Below are positions 21,628-31,384 of a stretch of 64,000 bases of DNA, in pieces. The notes under the pieces are model-generated. The model ran no database searches, was not told the DNA's origin, and saw only the letters and a program-made list of their open reading frames with translations. How positions within the stretch are numbered: the stretch's first letter is position 1; every line of letters begins with the position of its first letter. Source of the DNA: Pseudomonas putida S13.1.2 (lineage in GTDB: Bacteria; Pseudomonadota; Gammaproteobacteria; Pseudomonadales; Pseudomonadaceae); contig NZ_CP010979.1 in assembly GCF_000498395.2 (NCBI RefSeq), positions 5,853,501 through 5,917,500 on the forward strand. The letters run 5' to 3'. Position numbers and translations under genes: made by a program.

Positions 21628-23733
21628 GTGAACCCGGTAATCAAGACATTCCAGTTCGGTCAGTCGACCGTTACTCTCGAAACGGGCCGTATTGCCCGTC
21701 AGGCAACCGGCGCCGTGCTGGTTACCGTCGACAACGACGTCACCGTGCTGGTGACTGTGGTAGGCGCCAAACAGGCTGATCCAGGCAAGGGTTTCTTCCC
21801 GCTGTCGGTTCACTACCAGGAAAAGACCTACGCCGCCGGCAAGATCCCGGGTGGCTTCTTCAAGCGTGAAGGCCGTCCTTCCGAGAAAGAGACGCTGACC
21901 TCGCGCCTGATCGATCGTCCGATCCGTCCGCTGTTCCCAGAAGGCTTCATGAACGAAGTGCAGGTCGTCTGCACCGTGGTTTCCACCAGCAAGAAGACCG
22001 ACCCGGACATCGCTGCGATGATCGGTACCTCGGCTGCCCTGGCGATTTCCGGTATTCCGTTCGAAGGCCCGATCGGCGCCGCCCGCGTTGCCTTCCACGA
22101 AAGCACCGGCTACCTGCTGAACCCGACCTACGAGCAACTGGCTGCCTCGAGCCTGGACATGGTCGTTGCCGGTACCTCCGACGCCGTGCTGATGGTTGAA
22201 TCGGAAGCTCAAGAGCTGACCGAAGACCAGATGCTGGGTGCCGTACTGTTCGCCCACGACGAATTCCAGGCTGTTATCCAGGCTGTCAAAGAGCTGGCTG
22301 CCGAAGCTGCCAAGCCGACCTGGGACTGGAAACCTGCCGTTGCCAACACCGAGCTGTTCAACGCCATCCGCGCCGAGTTCGGCGAAGCGGTTTCGCAGGG
22401 TTACACCATCACCGTCAAGGCTGACCGCTATGCGCGCCTGGGCGAGCTGCGTGACCAGGCCATCGCCAAGTTCTCCGGTGAAGAAGGCCAGCCTTCGGCT
22501 TCCGAAGTCAAAGAAATCTTCGGCGAGATCGAATACCGCACCGTTCGCGAAAACATCGTCAACGGCAAGCCACGTATCGACGGCCGCGACACCAAGACCG
22601 TTCGTCCGCTGAACATCGAAGTCGGTGTGCTGCCGAAGACCCACGGTTCGGCGCTGTTCACCCGTGGCGAAACCCAGGCACTGGTCGTTGCAACCCTGGG
22701 TACTGCCCGTGACGCCCAGCTGCTGGATACCCTCGAAGGCGAGAAGAAAGACCCCTTCATGCTGCACTACAACTTCCCACCGTTCTCGGTAGGCGAGTGT
22801 GGCCGCATGGGCGGTGCTGGCCGTCGCGAAATCGGCCACGGCCGTCTGGCCCGCCGTTCGGTCCAGGCCATGCTGCCGGCTGCTGACGTGTTCCCGTACA
22901 CCATCCGCGTGGTTTCGGAAATCACCGAGTCCAACGGTTCGAGCTCCATGGCTTCGGTCTGTGGCGCTTCCCTGGCGCTGATGGACGCCGGTGTACCGAT
23001 GAAGGCACCGGTTGCCGGTATCGCCATGGGCCTGGTCAAGGAAGGCGAGAAGTTTGCCGTTCTGACCGACATCCTGGGTGATGAAGACCACCTGGGCGAC
23101 ATGGACTTCAAGGTAGCCGGTACCGCCAAAGGTGTTACCGCGCTGCAGATGGACATCAAGATCAACGGCATCACCGAAGAGATCATGGAAATCGCCCTGG
23201 GCCAGGCCCTGGAAGCGCGCCTGAACATCCTCGGCCAGATGAACCAGATCATTGGTCAGTCGCGTACCGAGCTGTCGGCCAACGCCCCGACCATGATCGC
23301 GATGAAGATCGACACCGACAAGATCCGTGACGTCATCGGTAAAGGCGGCGCCACCATCCGTGCCATCTGCGAAGAGACCAAGGCTTCGATCGATATCGAA
23401 GACGATGGCTCGATCAAGATCTTCGGCGAAACCAAGGAAGCGGCAGAGGCTGCCAAGCAGCGCATCCTGGGCATCACCGCCGAGGCCGAAATCGGCAAGA
23501 TCTACGTGGGTAAGGTTGAGCGTATCGTCGACTTCGGCGCCTTCGTCAACATCCTGCCTGGCAAGGACGGCCTGGTGCACATCTCCATGCTGAGCGATGC
23601 TCGCGTCGAGAAAGTCACCGACATCCTGAAAGAAGGCCAGGAAGTGGAAGTGCTGGTACTGGACGTGGACAACCGCGGCCGTATCAAGCTGTCGATCAAA
23701 GACGTTGCCGCGGCCAAGGCCTCGGGCGTCTAA
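21628..23733 (+). CDS. pnp: Polyribonucleotide nucleotidyltransferase (PNPase)
   Basis: Trimeric 3'-5' phosphorolytic exoribonuclease and degradosome component. 701 residues from GTG 21628 (AGGAAACC upstream; MNPVIKTFQFGQSTVTLETG): first RNase PH domain, a linking helical domain, second RNase PH domain with the catalytic region GRREIGHGRLARRS and DILGDEDHLGDMDFKVAGT, a KH domain (IGKGGATIRAICEETKA) and an S1 domain (YVGKVERIVDFGAFVNILPG). A strong terminator follows 22 bp after the stop. Confidence 0.98.
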   Translation: MNPVIKTFQFGQSTVTLETGRIARQATGAVLVTVDNDVTVLVTVVGAKQADPGKGFFPLSVHYQEKTYAAGKIPGGFFKREGRPSEKETLTSRLIDRPIRPLFPEGFMNEVQVVCTVVSTSKKTDPDIAAMIGTSAALAISGIPFEGPIGAARVAFHESTGYLLNPTYEQLAASSLDMVVAGTSDAVLMVESEAQELTEDQMLGAVLFAHDEFQAVIQAVKELAAEAAKPTWDWKPAVANTELFNAIRAEFGEAVSQGYTITVKADRYARLGELRDQAIAKFSGEEGQPSASEVKEIFGEIEYRTVRENIVNGKPRIDGRDTKTVRPLNIEVGVLPKTHGSALFTRGETQALVVATLGTARDAQLLDTLEGEKKDPFMLHYNFPPFSVGECGRMGGAGRREIGHGRLARRSVQAMLPAADVFPYTIRVVSEITESNGSSSMASVCGASLALMDAGVPMKAPVAGIAMGLVKEGEKFAVLTDILGDEDHLGDMDFKVAGTAKGVTALQMDIKINGITEEIMEIALGQALEARLNILGQMNQIIGQSRTELSANAPTMIAMKIDTDKIRDVIGKGGATIRAICEETKASIDIEDDGSIKIFGETKEAAEAAKQRILGITAEAEIGKIYVGKVERIVDFGAFVNILPGKDGLVHISMLSDARVEKVTDILKEGQEVEVLVLDVDNRGRIKLSIKDVAAAKASGV

Positions 23734-23754
23734 GCGACTGCCACGCTACACAAG

Positions 23755-23779
23755 AAAGGGCCCTTCGGGGCCCTTTTTT
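23755..23779 (+). terminator. Intrinsic terminator after pnp
   Basis: AAAGGGCCC, tetraloop TTCG, GGGCCC followed by six T. This closes the long rimP-to-pnp gene series. Confidence 0.93.
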
Positions 23780-23996
23780 CATGGGGTACGGGAACCTTTT
23801 GCGGACTTGCATCTTGCATGCAGGTTTACCGCGCTGATTGCAAAATGCACGACACAGCATTTGATGGCTGTTTGCTAACCTGTTGATTTATAAGGGAACA
23901 AGCGAAGCGGAAAAGCTGGCACAGCCCATGCAACTACCTTCATACCTGCCGCCAGGACATACGGCGCAGACCTTTCGAAAAACAGGAGTGACCCAC

Positions 23997-24347
23997 ATGA
24001 AGAAGTTCGCCATTGCTGCCGCTACTGCTACCGCTCTGACCCTGACCATGGCTAACGCGGCATTCGCCCAACAGTCCACCCAGGCCCCGATGACGCTTGC
24101 GGCCGGTGAGGTGACCAAAGCCAAGGAAGCCACTTCCGATACCTGGATCACCACCAAGGTCAAATCGGACCTGCTGACCGAGAAAGGCATCCCGGGTTCC
24201 GACATCAAGGTTGAAACCAATAAAGGCGTGGTGTCGCTGTCGTCGACCACCGCCGTGACCGAATCGCAGAAAGAAATGGCGATTTCCATCACCAAGAAAA
24301 TCAAAGGCGTGAAGGCTGTTTCGGCCGATGGCCTGAAAGCCGAATAA
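23997..24347 (+). CDS. BON-domain periplasmic protein
   Basis: 116 residues from ATG 23997, which has CAGGAG 9 nt upstream. A Sec signal peptide (MKKFAIAAATATALTLTMA, cleavage probably after NAAFA) is followed by one BON domain: TWITTKVKSDLLTEKGIPGS, IKVETNKGVVSLSSTTAV, and a helix ending IKGVKAVSADGLK. BON domains (OsmY, DolP) are thought to bind phospholipid or envelope surfaces and are often stress-induced; the specific role here is unknown. It stands alone between two terminators. Confidence 0.85.
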   Translation: MKKFAIAAATATALTLTMANAAFAQQSTQAPMTLAAGEVTKAKEATSDTWITTKVKSDLLTEKGIPGSDIKVETNKGVVSLSSTTAVTESQKEMAISITKKIKGVKAVSADGLKAE

Positions 24348-24388
24348 GGATTGTCCCGTTCGGCCAAACGGATTTGGCCAGTTATACA

Positions 24389-24417
24389 CAAAGCCCTGGC
24401 GTGAGCCGGGGCTTTTT
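24389..24417 (+). terminator. Intrinsic terminator after the BON gene
   Basis: AAAGCCCTGG, loop CGTGAG, CCGGGGCTTTTT: a GC-rich stem with one mismatch and a five-T run, 42 bp after the BON stop. The leading A-run means it could also act on the converging monooxygenase transcript that ends at 24426. Confidence 0.85.
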
Positions 24418-24425
24418 CATACCTG

Positions 24426-24728
24426 CTAGTACACCGGGTTGCGTGCGATCACATCGCTTTCGAAGCATTGCTGCTCGGCTATCAGCGGTTCTACCAGTGG
24501 GCGGCTGTCGCGAAAGTGTGCGGTCTGGGTATGGGCTTCATACGCGGCATCGTCGCGGTAGATTTCGTACAGGTAGATAAGCTCCGGGTCGACCCGGTCT
24601 TGGGACACATCGAACACCAGGCAGCCTGGCTCGCTGGCGACGGAAGCGGCGGCATTGACCTTGATCGCTGCCAGAAAAGCCTCGGCGCAACCGGGCTTCA
24701 CACGGGTCTTGATGAACAGGCTATACAC
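24426..24728 (-). CDS. Antibiotic-biosynthesis monooxygenase (ABM) domain protein, putative quinol monooxygenase
   Basis: A 100-residue single ABM-type ferredoxin-like domain: MYSLFIKTRVKPGCAEAFLA, ASEPGCLVFDVSQDR, LIYLYEIYRDDAAYEAH and HFRDSRPLV, close to the YgiN/LsrG layout. Such proteins are cofactor-free oxygenases or isomerases acting on quinols or similar small molecules; the substrate cannot be told. Divergent from the VOC-family gene with a shared 60-bp control region holding a TTGTATACAA palindrome, so the two are probably regulated together. Confidence 0.8.
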   Translation of the reverse strand: MYSLFIKTRVKPGCAEAFLAAIKVNAAASVASEPGCLVFDVSQDRVDPELIYLYEIYRDDAAYEAHTQTAHFRDSRPLVEPLIAEQQCFESDVIARNPVY

Positions 24729-24762
24729 AAGTCGCTCCTTTTGTTTTAAATTCGATTATGAA

Positions 24763-24772
24763 TTGTATACAA
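24763..24772. promoter_or_regulatory. Perfect palindrome TTGTATACAA, probable GntR/FCD-type operator
   Basis: The 10-bp palindrome lies in the 60-bp space between the divergent ABM and VOC genes, 17 bp before the VOC start. TNGTATACNA-like palindromes are the usual operators of GntR-family (FadR/FCD subgroup) regulators. No such regulator is encoded in this window. Confidence 0.5.
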
Positions 24773-24788
24773 AAATGGAGCCTCGCCA

Positions 24789-25202
24789 ATGTCTGAATTG
24801 CCTGCACGTCCCGGCCGCCTGAATGGTCTGCGCCATATTGCCCTGCTGGTACCTAACCTTGAGGAGTGCGAACGCTTCTACGTCGATGTGCTGGGCATGG
24901 AAGTGCTGAACCGTGCCAATGAAGACCTGGTGTACCTCACCTGCGGCAACGACAACCTTTCGCTGGGGCGTGGGGCGGGGGCGGCCAACGGTTTGCAGAC
25001 TCTGGACCACTACGGGTTCATTGTGGACAGTGTGGAGGAGCTGGAGGCCTGGTACCAGTACTTCAAGGCCCGAGGCGTGACCTTGCTCGACCGGCCGTTC
25101 AACCATGGTGACGGGGCGCGTAGCTTCCACTTGCTGGACCCGGCGGGGAACAAGGTGCAGCCGCTGTATCACCCGGCGGTGTCAGGGCAGCGGTTGGTCT
25201 GA
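24789..25202 (+). CDS. VOC (glyoxalase/bleomycin-resistance fold) family protein
   Basis: 137 residues with the betaalphabetabetabeta repeats of the vicinal-oxygen-chelate fold: RLNGLRHIALLVPNLEECERFY and VLGMEVLNRANEDLVYLTCG in the first half, LDHYGFIVDSVEELEAWYQ and SFHLLDPAGNKVQPLYHP in the second. Metal ligands are probably the His in LRHIALLV, the His in LDHYGF and a C-terminal acidic residue. Members include dioxygenases, lyases and resistance proteins; the substrate is unknown. GGAG lies 11 nt before ATG 24789. Divergent partner of the ABM gene. Confidence 0.82.
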   Translation: MSELPARPGRLNGLRHIALLVPNLEECERFYVDVLGMEVLNRANEDLVYLTCGNDNLSLGRGAGAANGLQTLDHYGFIVDSVEELEAWYQYFKARGVTLLDRPFNHGDGARSFHLLDPAGNKVQPLYHPAVSGQRLV

Positions 25203-25212
25203 AGCCTGTGCC

Positions 25213-25306
25213 GGCCTCTTCGTGGGCGCGCCCGCTCCCACAGGTATCGCGCAGGTCTGTGGTGGTGCGCGATCTCTGTGGGAGCGGGCATGCCCGCGAA
25301 GAGGCC
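25213..25306. repeat. Inverted pair of P. putida REP elements
   Basis: GGCCTCTTCGTGGGCGCGCC...CTCCCACAGG and its complement CTGTGGGAGCGGG...CCCGCGAAGAGGCC, about 28 bp apart. It fills the space between the convergent VOC and DUF748 genes and could serve as a bidirectional terminator or mRNA end-stabiliser. Confidence 0.9.
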
Positions 25307-25323
25307 AAGCCTGCTAGAGGGGA

Positions 25324-28260
25324 TTACTCGGCATCCAGATGCATCGGCGTCACCACCCGGCCATCGCTTTCAGGCTGCCCCAGGCTGGTATCGATGAAAT
25401 ACACCCGGTCATCTTCCAGCTTGCCCTTGTCCACCAGGTAATCCTTGATGCTGCTGGCCCGCTCCTGGCCCAGTGTACGCAGCAGGGCAGTGCTTTCGGC
25501 CCACGACTTGATCACTGCTTCGCGTAGCTTGGTGGTGCGTTCGTCGCGGCCCAGTTGCTCCCATTCGGCTGGCGGTTGCTGCTTCAGGCGCGTGCGGTAG
25601 ATGCCTTCCAGCATTGCCGGCTTGTCGCTGTCGTCCACTACCAGCATCGAGGCATTGGCCGGCACCTTGTCACCGCGGCGCTGCAGGATCTTGTACCAGG
25701 TGGACTGGTACTCACGCTCCAGGCGTTGCTGGGCGATCAGTGGGCCGTCGCTGGCCTGGGCGCTGGTGCCTTCGATTTCCAGGCGTAGTTCGGGGCGCTC
25801 TTTCAGCGCCGCCGCCAGCTTGTCCAGTGACGACTGGGCATCGCCGGTGAGTTCGCTGGAGCCCGGGGCAAATGCCACGTTACCCAGGTCTTGCGAGCCA
25901 CCGCCGGTAATCAGCCCGCCAATGAACTTGAACGGTGCCTGCGCCGCGCGCAGCACCAGGTTGCGCAGTGTTTGCCACACAATCGGCATCACGCTGAACT
26001 GTGGGTTGTTGAGATCACCCGTCACCGGCAGCTCGATCGAGATCTTGCCCTCGGTGTCTTTCAGCAGTGCCACCGCCAGGCGGATTGGCAGGTCGACGGC
26101 GTCCGGGCTGTCGACTTTTTCGCCCAGTTGCAGCTGCTCCACCACTACCTTGTTCTCGGCCTTCAGCTGGCCGTTGGTAATCAGGTAGTGCAGGTCGAGG
26201 TTGAGCCGGCCCTTGCGGATGCGAAAGCCGGCAAACTTGCCGGAGTAGGGCGTCAACGTGGTCAGCTCGACGCGCTTGAAGCTGGTGGCGATGTCCAGGC
26301 TGGCCAATGGGTTGAACGGGTTGAGTGCGCCCTTGATGGTGACCGGTGCGTAACGGTCGACCTTGCCCTTGACGTCAACCTTGGCCGGCAGCGGCTTGCG
26401 GTTGTCGATGGTGCCGATCTGGCCGTTGAGCTGCTGGGCGGCCGTGGCAAAGTTGGGGGTGAGCGACAGGTCGGCAAAGTTGGCCGAGCCGTCTTTGATG
26501 TCGATCTGGCCGATGTGGATGCCCAGTGGTTTGTCGCTGCTGGCCGAGGCCGGCTTGGCCTGGCTGCTCGCCGGGGCGCCGGCCGGTTGCGGGATCAGCA
26601 GGTCATTGACGTTGGTGGTGCGGTCTTCGTTGATGATGAAACGCGCATAGGGTTGCATCAGGGTCACCTTGTCGATCGACAGGGCATCACCGTGCACGTA
26701 GGACAAGCCGTCGACATTCACCTGCTGCCATTTGACGAAGTCGCGGCTCTTGATGGTATCCAGGGTATGCAGCTGGTTGACCTGCGCCTTGCCGGTAATA
26801 GTGAAGGCCAGTGGCGCGGTGTTCTTCAGGTCGACCTTGAGGTCGCTGGCGAGCATGCCGCTGCGCAGCTCCAGCAGGATGAACGGGTTGATGTAGGCCT
26901 GGGCCACACGCAGGTCAATGTCGCGGGTGCTCACATCCAGCTTGGCCCATATCGGCGCCAGGTTGACCTGGCCGGCCGCCTGCAGCTTGCCTTGCCTGCC
27001 CACGCCGGTATCGAGCTTGAGCGTGAAGGGCGTCTGGTTGAGGCTGTCGAAACCTTGCAGGTCGGCGTTGAGCGGGCCAATGTCCAAGGCTACCGGATCT
27101 TTCTGGCTGCGGTCTGCCAGGTGCACCAGGTAGTTACGCAGTTGCACGTCCTTGAGCAGCACTTGCCAAGGTTTGCCTGGTTCGTTGGCGGCTTTCTCTT
27201 CAGGCGCAGGCTCGGCAGCGGCAGGCTCGGCCTTTTCCTTCGGTGTGGCCTTGGCCGGTTGGCTGGCGAACAGCTTCTGCCAGTCGAGCTGGCCGTCTTT
27301 TTCCAGCGCCGCCCAGGTTTCCAGTTTTTCGCTGCGGATCTTGCCCACGGTGACCAGTTGCTTGACCAGGTCGATGGAGGTTTCGCTCACCTCCAGGCTG
27401 GCCAGGCGCGCCAACGGGCGGCCATCCGGGGCTTTGATGGCGAACGGCGCAATGCGTACGGACACGTTATCCAGCAGCAGTTCGGTTTGTTTGGCGAGGT
27501 TGAGCTTGTAATGCGTATCGAGGCTGACCACGCCGTCTTCAAGCACCAGTGGCACGGCATCGCGCACGTAGGGCCAGAACAGCTTCATCTTGCCTTCGGT
27601 GACCTTCAGTGTGCCTTCGGAGGCGATCGGCGACAGGCTCAGGGTGCCTTTCCAGTCGATCCGGCCACCGTTGGGGCCGTTGGCCACCAGCGTCATGTCG
27701 GCATTGTCGTTGGGCAGGGTGCTGAGGTTTTTCAGCTCCAGGTTCATGTTGTCGTAGAGAAACTCGATCGGCTCGCTGGGACGCAGGTCCTCGAAGTGCA
27801 GGTAGCCATCGACCAGCTTGATGCTGCCAATGCGCAGTGGGAACGGGTCGCTGGGCGGCTCGTCGGGTTTGGCCTCACTGGCGGGCAGCTTGAACAACCG
27901 GGTCAGGTTGAGGGTACCGTCCTTGGCGAACAGTACCTCGTTGCGTGGTTTGTCGAGTTCCACCGCTTCCACATGCAGGGCTTTGGTCCACAGGCTGTCG
28001 AGCGAGAGGTTGGCGTACAACCGCTCGAAACCGACTTGCTCCTTGCCCGGCTCGCCAAGCTGCAGACCCCACAGCGTCAGCTCGAGGCTGAAGGGGTTGA
28101 GTTCGATCCGTTCGAGGTGGGCCGGCACGGTCGCGTACTGGGCCAACTGCTGGTTGGCGATGCGCAGCGCGACACCGGGAAGAATGAGAAAGCCGAGCAG
28201 GCTATAGAGGGCTACCAGGGCCACAATTGCGCCAGCGGCGCGGGTCAGTCCTTTGTACAT
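25324..28260 (-). CDS. DUF748 / AsmA-like large envelope protein
   Basis: 978 residues. An N-terminal membrane anchor (AAGAIVALVALYSLLGFLIL, about 8-28) is followed by a very long repetitive beta-rich region with AsmA/DUF748 features: LELTLWGLQLGEPGK, IGSIKLVDGYLHFEDL, IGQIDIKDGSANFADLSLTP and IKGALNPFNPLASLDI. Near the C-terminus VAFAPGSSELTGDAQSSLD and LRLEIEGT resemble the OmpA-like peptidoglycan-binding fold. AsmA-like proteins are proposed lipid conduits between inner and outer membrane; that role is inferred. An Ala/Glu/Lys-rich linker sits around residues 335-365. Followed 78 bp upstream by the MpaB gene, same strand. Confidence 0.85.
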   Translation of the reverse strand: MYKGLTRAAGAIVALVALYSLLGFLILPGVALRIANQQLAQYATVPAHLERIELNPFSLELTLWGLQLGEPGKEQVGFERLYANLSLDSLWTKALHVEAVELDKPRNEVLFAKDGTLNLTRLFKLPASEAKPDEPPSDPFPLRIGSIKLVDGYLHFEDLRPSEPIEFLYDNMNLELKNLSTLPNDNADMTLVANGPNGGRIDWKGTLSLSPIASEGTLKVTEGKMKLFWPYVRDAVPLVLEDGVVSLDTHYKLNLAKQTELLLDNVSVRIAPFAIKAPDGRPLARLASLEVSETSIDLVKQLVTVGKIRSEKLETWAALEKDGQLDWQKLFASQPAKATPKEKAEPAAAEPAPEEKAANEPGKPWQVLLKDVQLRNYLVHLADRSQKDPVALDIGPLNADLQGFDSLNQTPFTLKLDTGVGRQGKLQAAGQVNLAPIWAKLDVSTRDIDLRVAQAYINPFILLELRSGMLASDLKVDLKNTAPLAFTITGKAQVNQLHTLDTIKSRDFVKWQQVNVDGLSYVHGDALSIDKVTLMQPYARFIINEDRTTNVNDLLIPQPAGAPASSQAKPASASSDKPLGIHIGQIDIKDGSANFADLSLTPNFATAAQQLNGQIGTIDNRKPLPAKVDVKGKVDRYAPVTIKGALNPFNPLASLDIATSFKRVELTTLTPYSGKFAGFRIRKGRLNLDLHYLITNGQLKAENKVVVEQLQLGEKVDSPDAVDLPIRLAVALLKDTEGKISIELPVTGDLNNPQFSVMPIVWQTLRNLVLRAAQAPFKFIGGLITGGGSQDLGNVAFAPGSSELTGDAQSSLDKLAAALKERPELRLEIEGTSAQASDGPLIAQQRLEREYQSTWYKILQRRGDKVPANASMLVVDDSDKPAMLEGIYRTRLKQQPPAEWEQLGRDERTTKLREAVIKSWAESTALLRTLGQERASSIKDYLVDKGKLEDDRVYFIDTSLGQPESDGRVVTPMHLDAE

Positions 28261-28338
28261 GTGTCGCTTCGTCTGTCTAAGCAGGAGTGCTTGGAGTATG
28301 GCACGTTAAATCAGTTCCGCAGGGGCGACCATTTGGCC

Positions 28339-29208
28339 TCATTCGATGCCCATGCGCCGTTTGGCCCGATGCGCCGAGCCGTCGCGCATGGCCCAGCGCA
28401 GCACAGGTGCGGTGCGCTGCAGGCCCAGGCGGATCAGGCGCTGTTGCAAGGGCCCGTGCTGCAGGCCGAGCATGGCCTGGGCCCAGCCCGGCAGCAGGTC
28501 GATGCCGGCGTGCAGCATCAGCTTGCCTACTGGCTGTGCCAGGCGGCTGGGGGCAGGGGCGTCGAGCAGGATCTGCATGACTTCGTGGCTGCGCGTGTCG
28601 CAGTGCAGCTGCGGGCGCATGCGTTGCAGGTAGTCTTCGACCTGCTGACACGAACGTGGCACGTCGCGGGCGCCAAGGCGCTCGGCGATCAGGGCGATTT
28701 CGTTGTAATAGGCATCCTGTTCGGCGCGCGGCAGGTACGGGTTGCGATAACGCAGGTGGGCGGCGAGGAAACTGCTGACTTCCGCCACATGCACCCAGGT
28801 CAGCAGGTCGGGGTCGCTGGCTGCGTAGGGGCGGCCGTCCGGGGCGGTGCCGGTGACCTGAAGGTGAATGGTGCGCACCTTGTCGATCAGCCACTCGGCA
28901 TCGCCGGTGGCGCCGAAGGTGGTACCGGAAATGAACTGGCTGGTGCGGCGCAGGCGGCCGAGCAGGTCTTCACGGAAGTTTGAGTGGTCCCACACGCCGG
29001 CCAGGGCCAGCGGGTGCAACAACTGCAGCATCAGTGCGCTGATGCCGCCGACCAGCATGCTCGGGAAGTCGCCATGTACCCGCCAGCTGATGCTGTGCGG
29101 GCCGAACAGGCCGGGGTCGCCCTTGGGCGATTCCAGGTCGAGCTGGCCGAGGGCCAGCCCGGTGAGGCTCATGACCTGGGTTTCGATACGGCGGCGAAGG
29201 GCTTCCAT
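28339..29208 (-). CDS. Oxygenase MpaB family protein (DUF2236)
   Basis: 289 residues from ATG 29208 (MEALRRRIETQVMSLTG); a GTG at 29247 is also open but lies only 4 bp from the end of acsA2. DUF2236 features visible are SWRVHGDFPSMLVGGISALML, HPLALAGVWDHSNFREDLLG, ATGDAEWLIDKVRTIH, and a WVHVAEVSSFLAAH helix with histidines that bind haem b in characterised latex-clearing and MpaB-type oxygenases. The natural substrate is unknown. Same strand and 42 bp downstream of acsA2, probably co-transcribed. Confidence 0.8.
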   Translation of the reverse strand: MEALRRRIETQVMSLTGLALGQLDLESPKGDPGLFGPHSISWRVHGDFPSMLVGGISALMLQLLHPLALAGVWDHSNFREDLLGRLRRTSQFISGTTFGATGDAEWLIDKVRTIHLQVTGTAPDGRPYAASDPDLLTWVHVAEVSSFLAAHLRYRNPYLPRAEQDAYYNEIALIAERLGARDVPRSCQQVEDYLQRMRPQLHCDTRSHEVMQILLDAPAPSRLAQPVGKLMLHAGIDLLPGWAQAMLGLQHGPLQQRLIRLGLQRTAPVLRWAMRDGSAHRAKRRMGIE

Positions 29209-29250
29209 GGCGACCTGAGGTTCAGGGTGGCCATGGACAGCGGCCACCGG

Positions 29251-31185
<1,935 letters not shown>

Positions 31186-31275
31186 GGCGGGTGGTCCTGC
31201 TCTTGTAAGGGGCGATGGACTGCAACGGCTATTTCGATAGGACAGTGTAGCTGGGAGCGGTGTTCAACCTGTGCT

Positions 31276-31369
31276 GGCCTCTTCGCGGGTGAACCCGCTC
31301 CCACAGGGACTGCACAATGCTTGGAACTTGTGCAGTACCTGTGGGAGCGGGTTTACCCGCGAAGAGGCC
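31276..31369. repeat. Inverted pair of P. putida REP elements
   Basis: GGCCTCTTCGCGGGTGAACC...CTCCCACAGG and CCTGTGGGAGCGGGTTTACC...GAAGAGGCC. The 34-bp spacer is itself dyad-symmetric (ACTGCACA...TTGTGCAGT), so the whole 94 bp can fold as one hairpin. Lies between pgi and acsA2. Confidence 0.9.
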
Positions 31370-31384
31370 CGTGCAGGCGTTGGA

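Noticed and set aside
25891..28983. Open frame of about 1030 codons antisense to the DUF748 and MpaB genes
   Set aside because: It spans two real reverse-strand genes and reads as a Gln/His/Val-rich shadow; the reverse-strand proteins have recognisable domains and starts.
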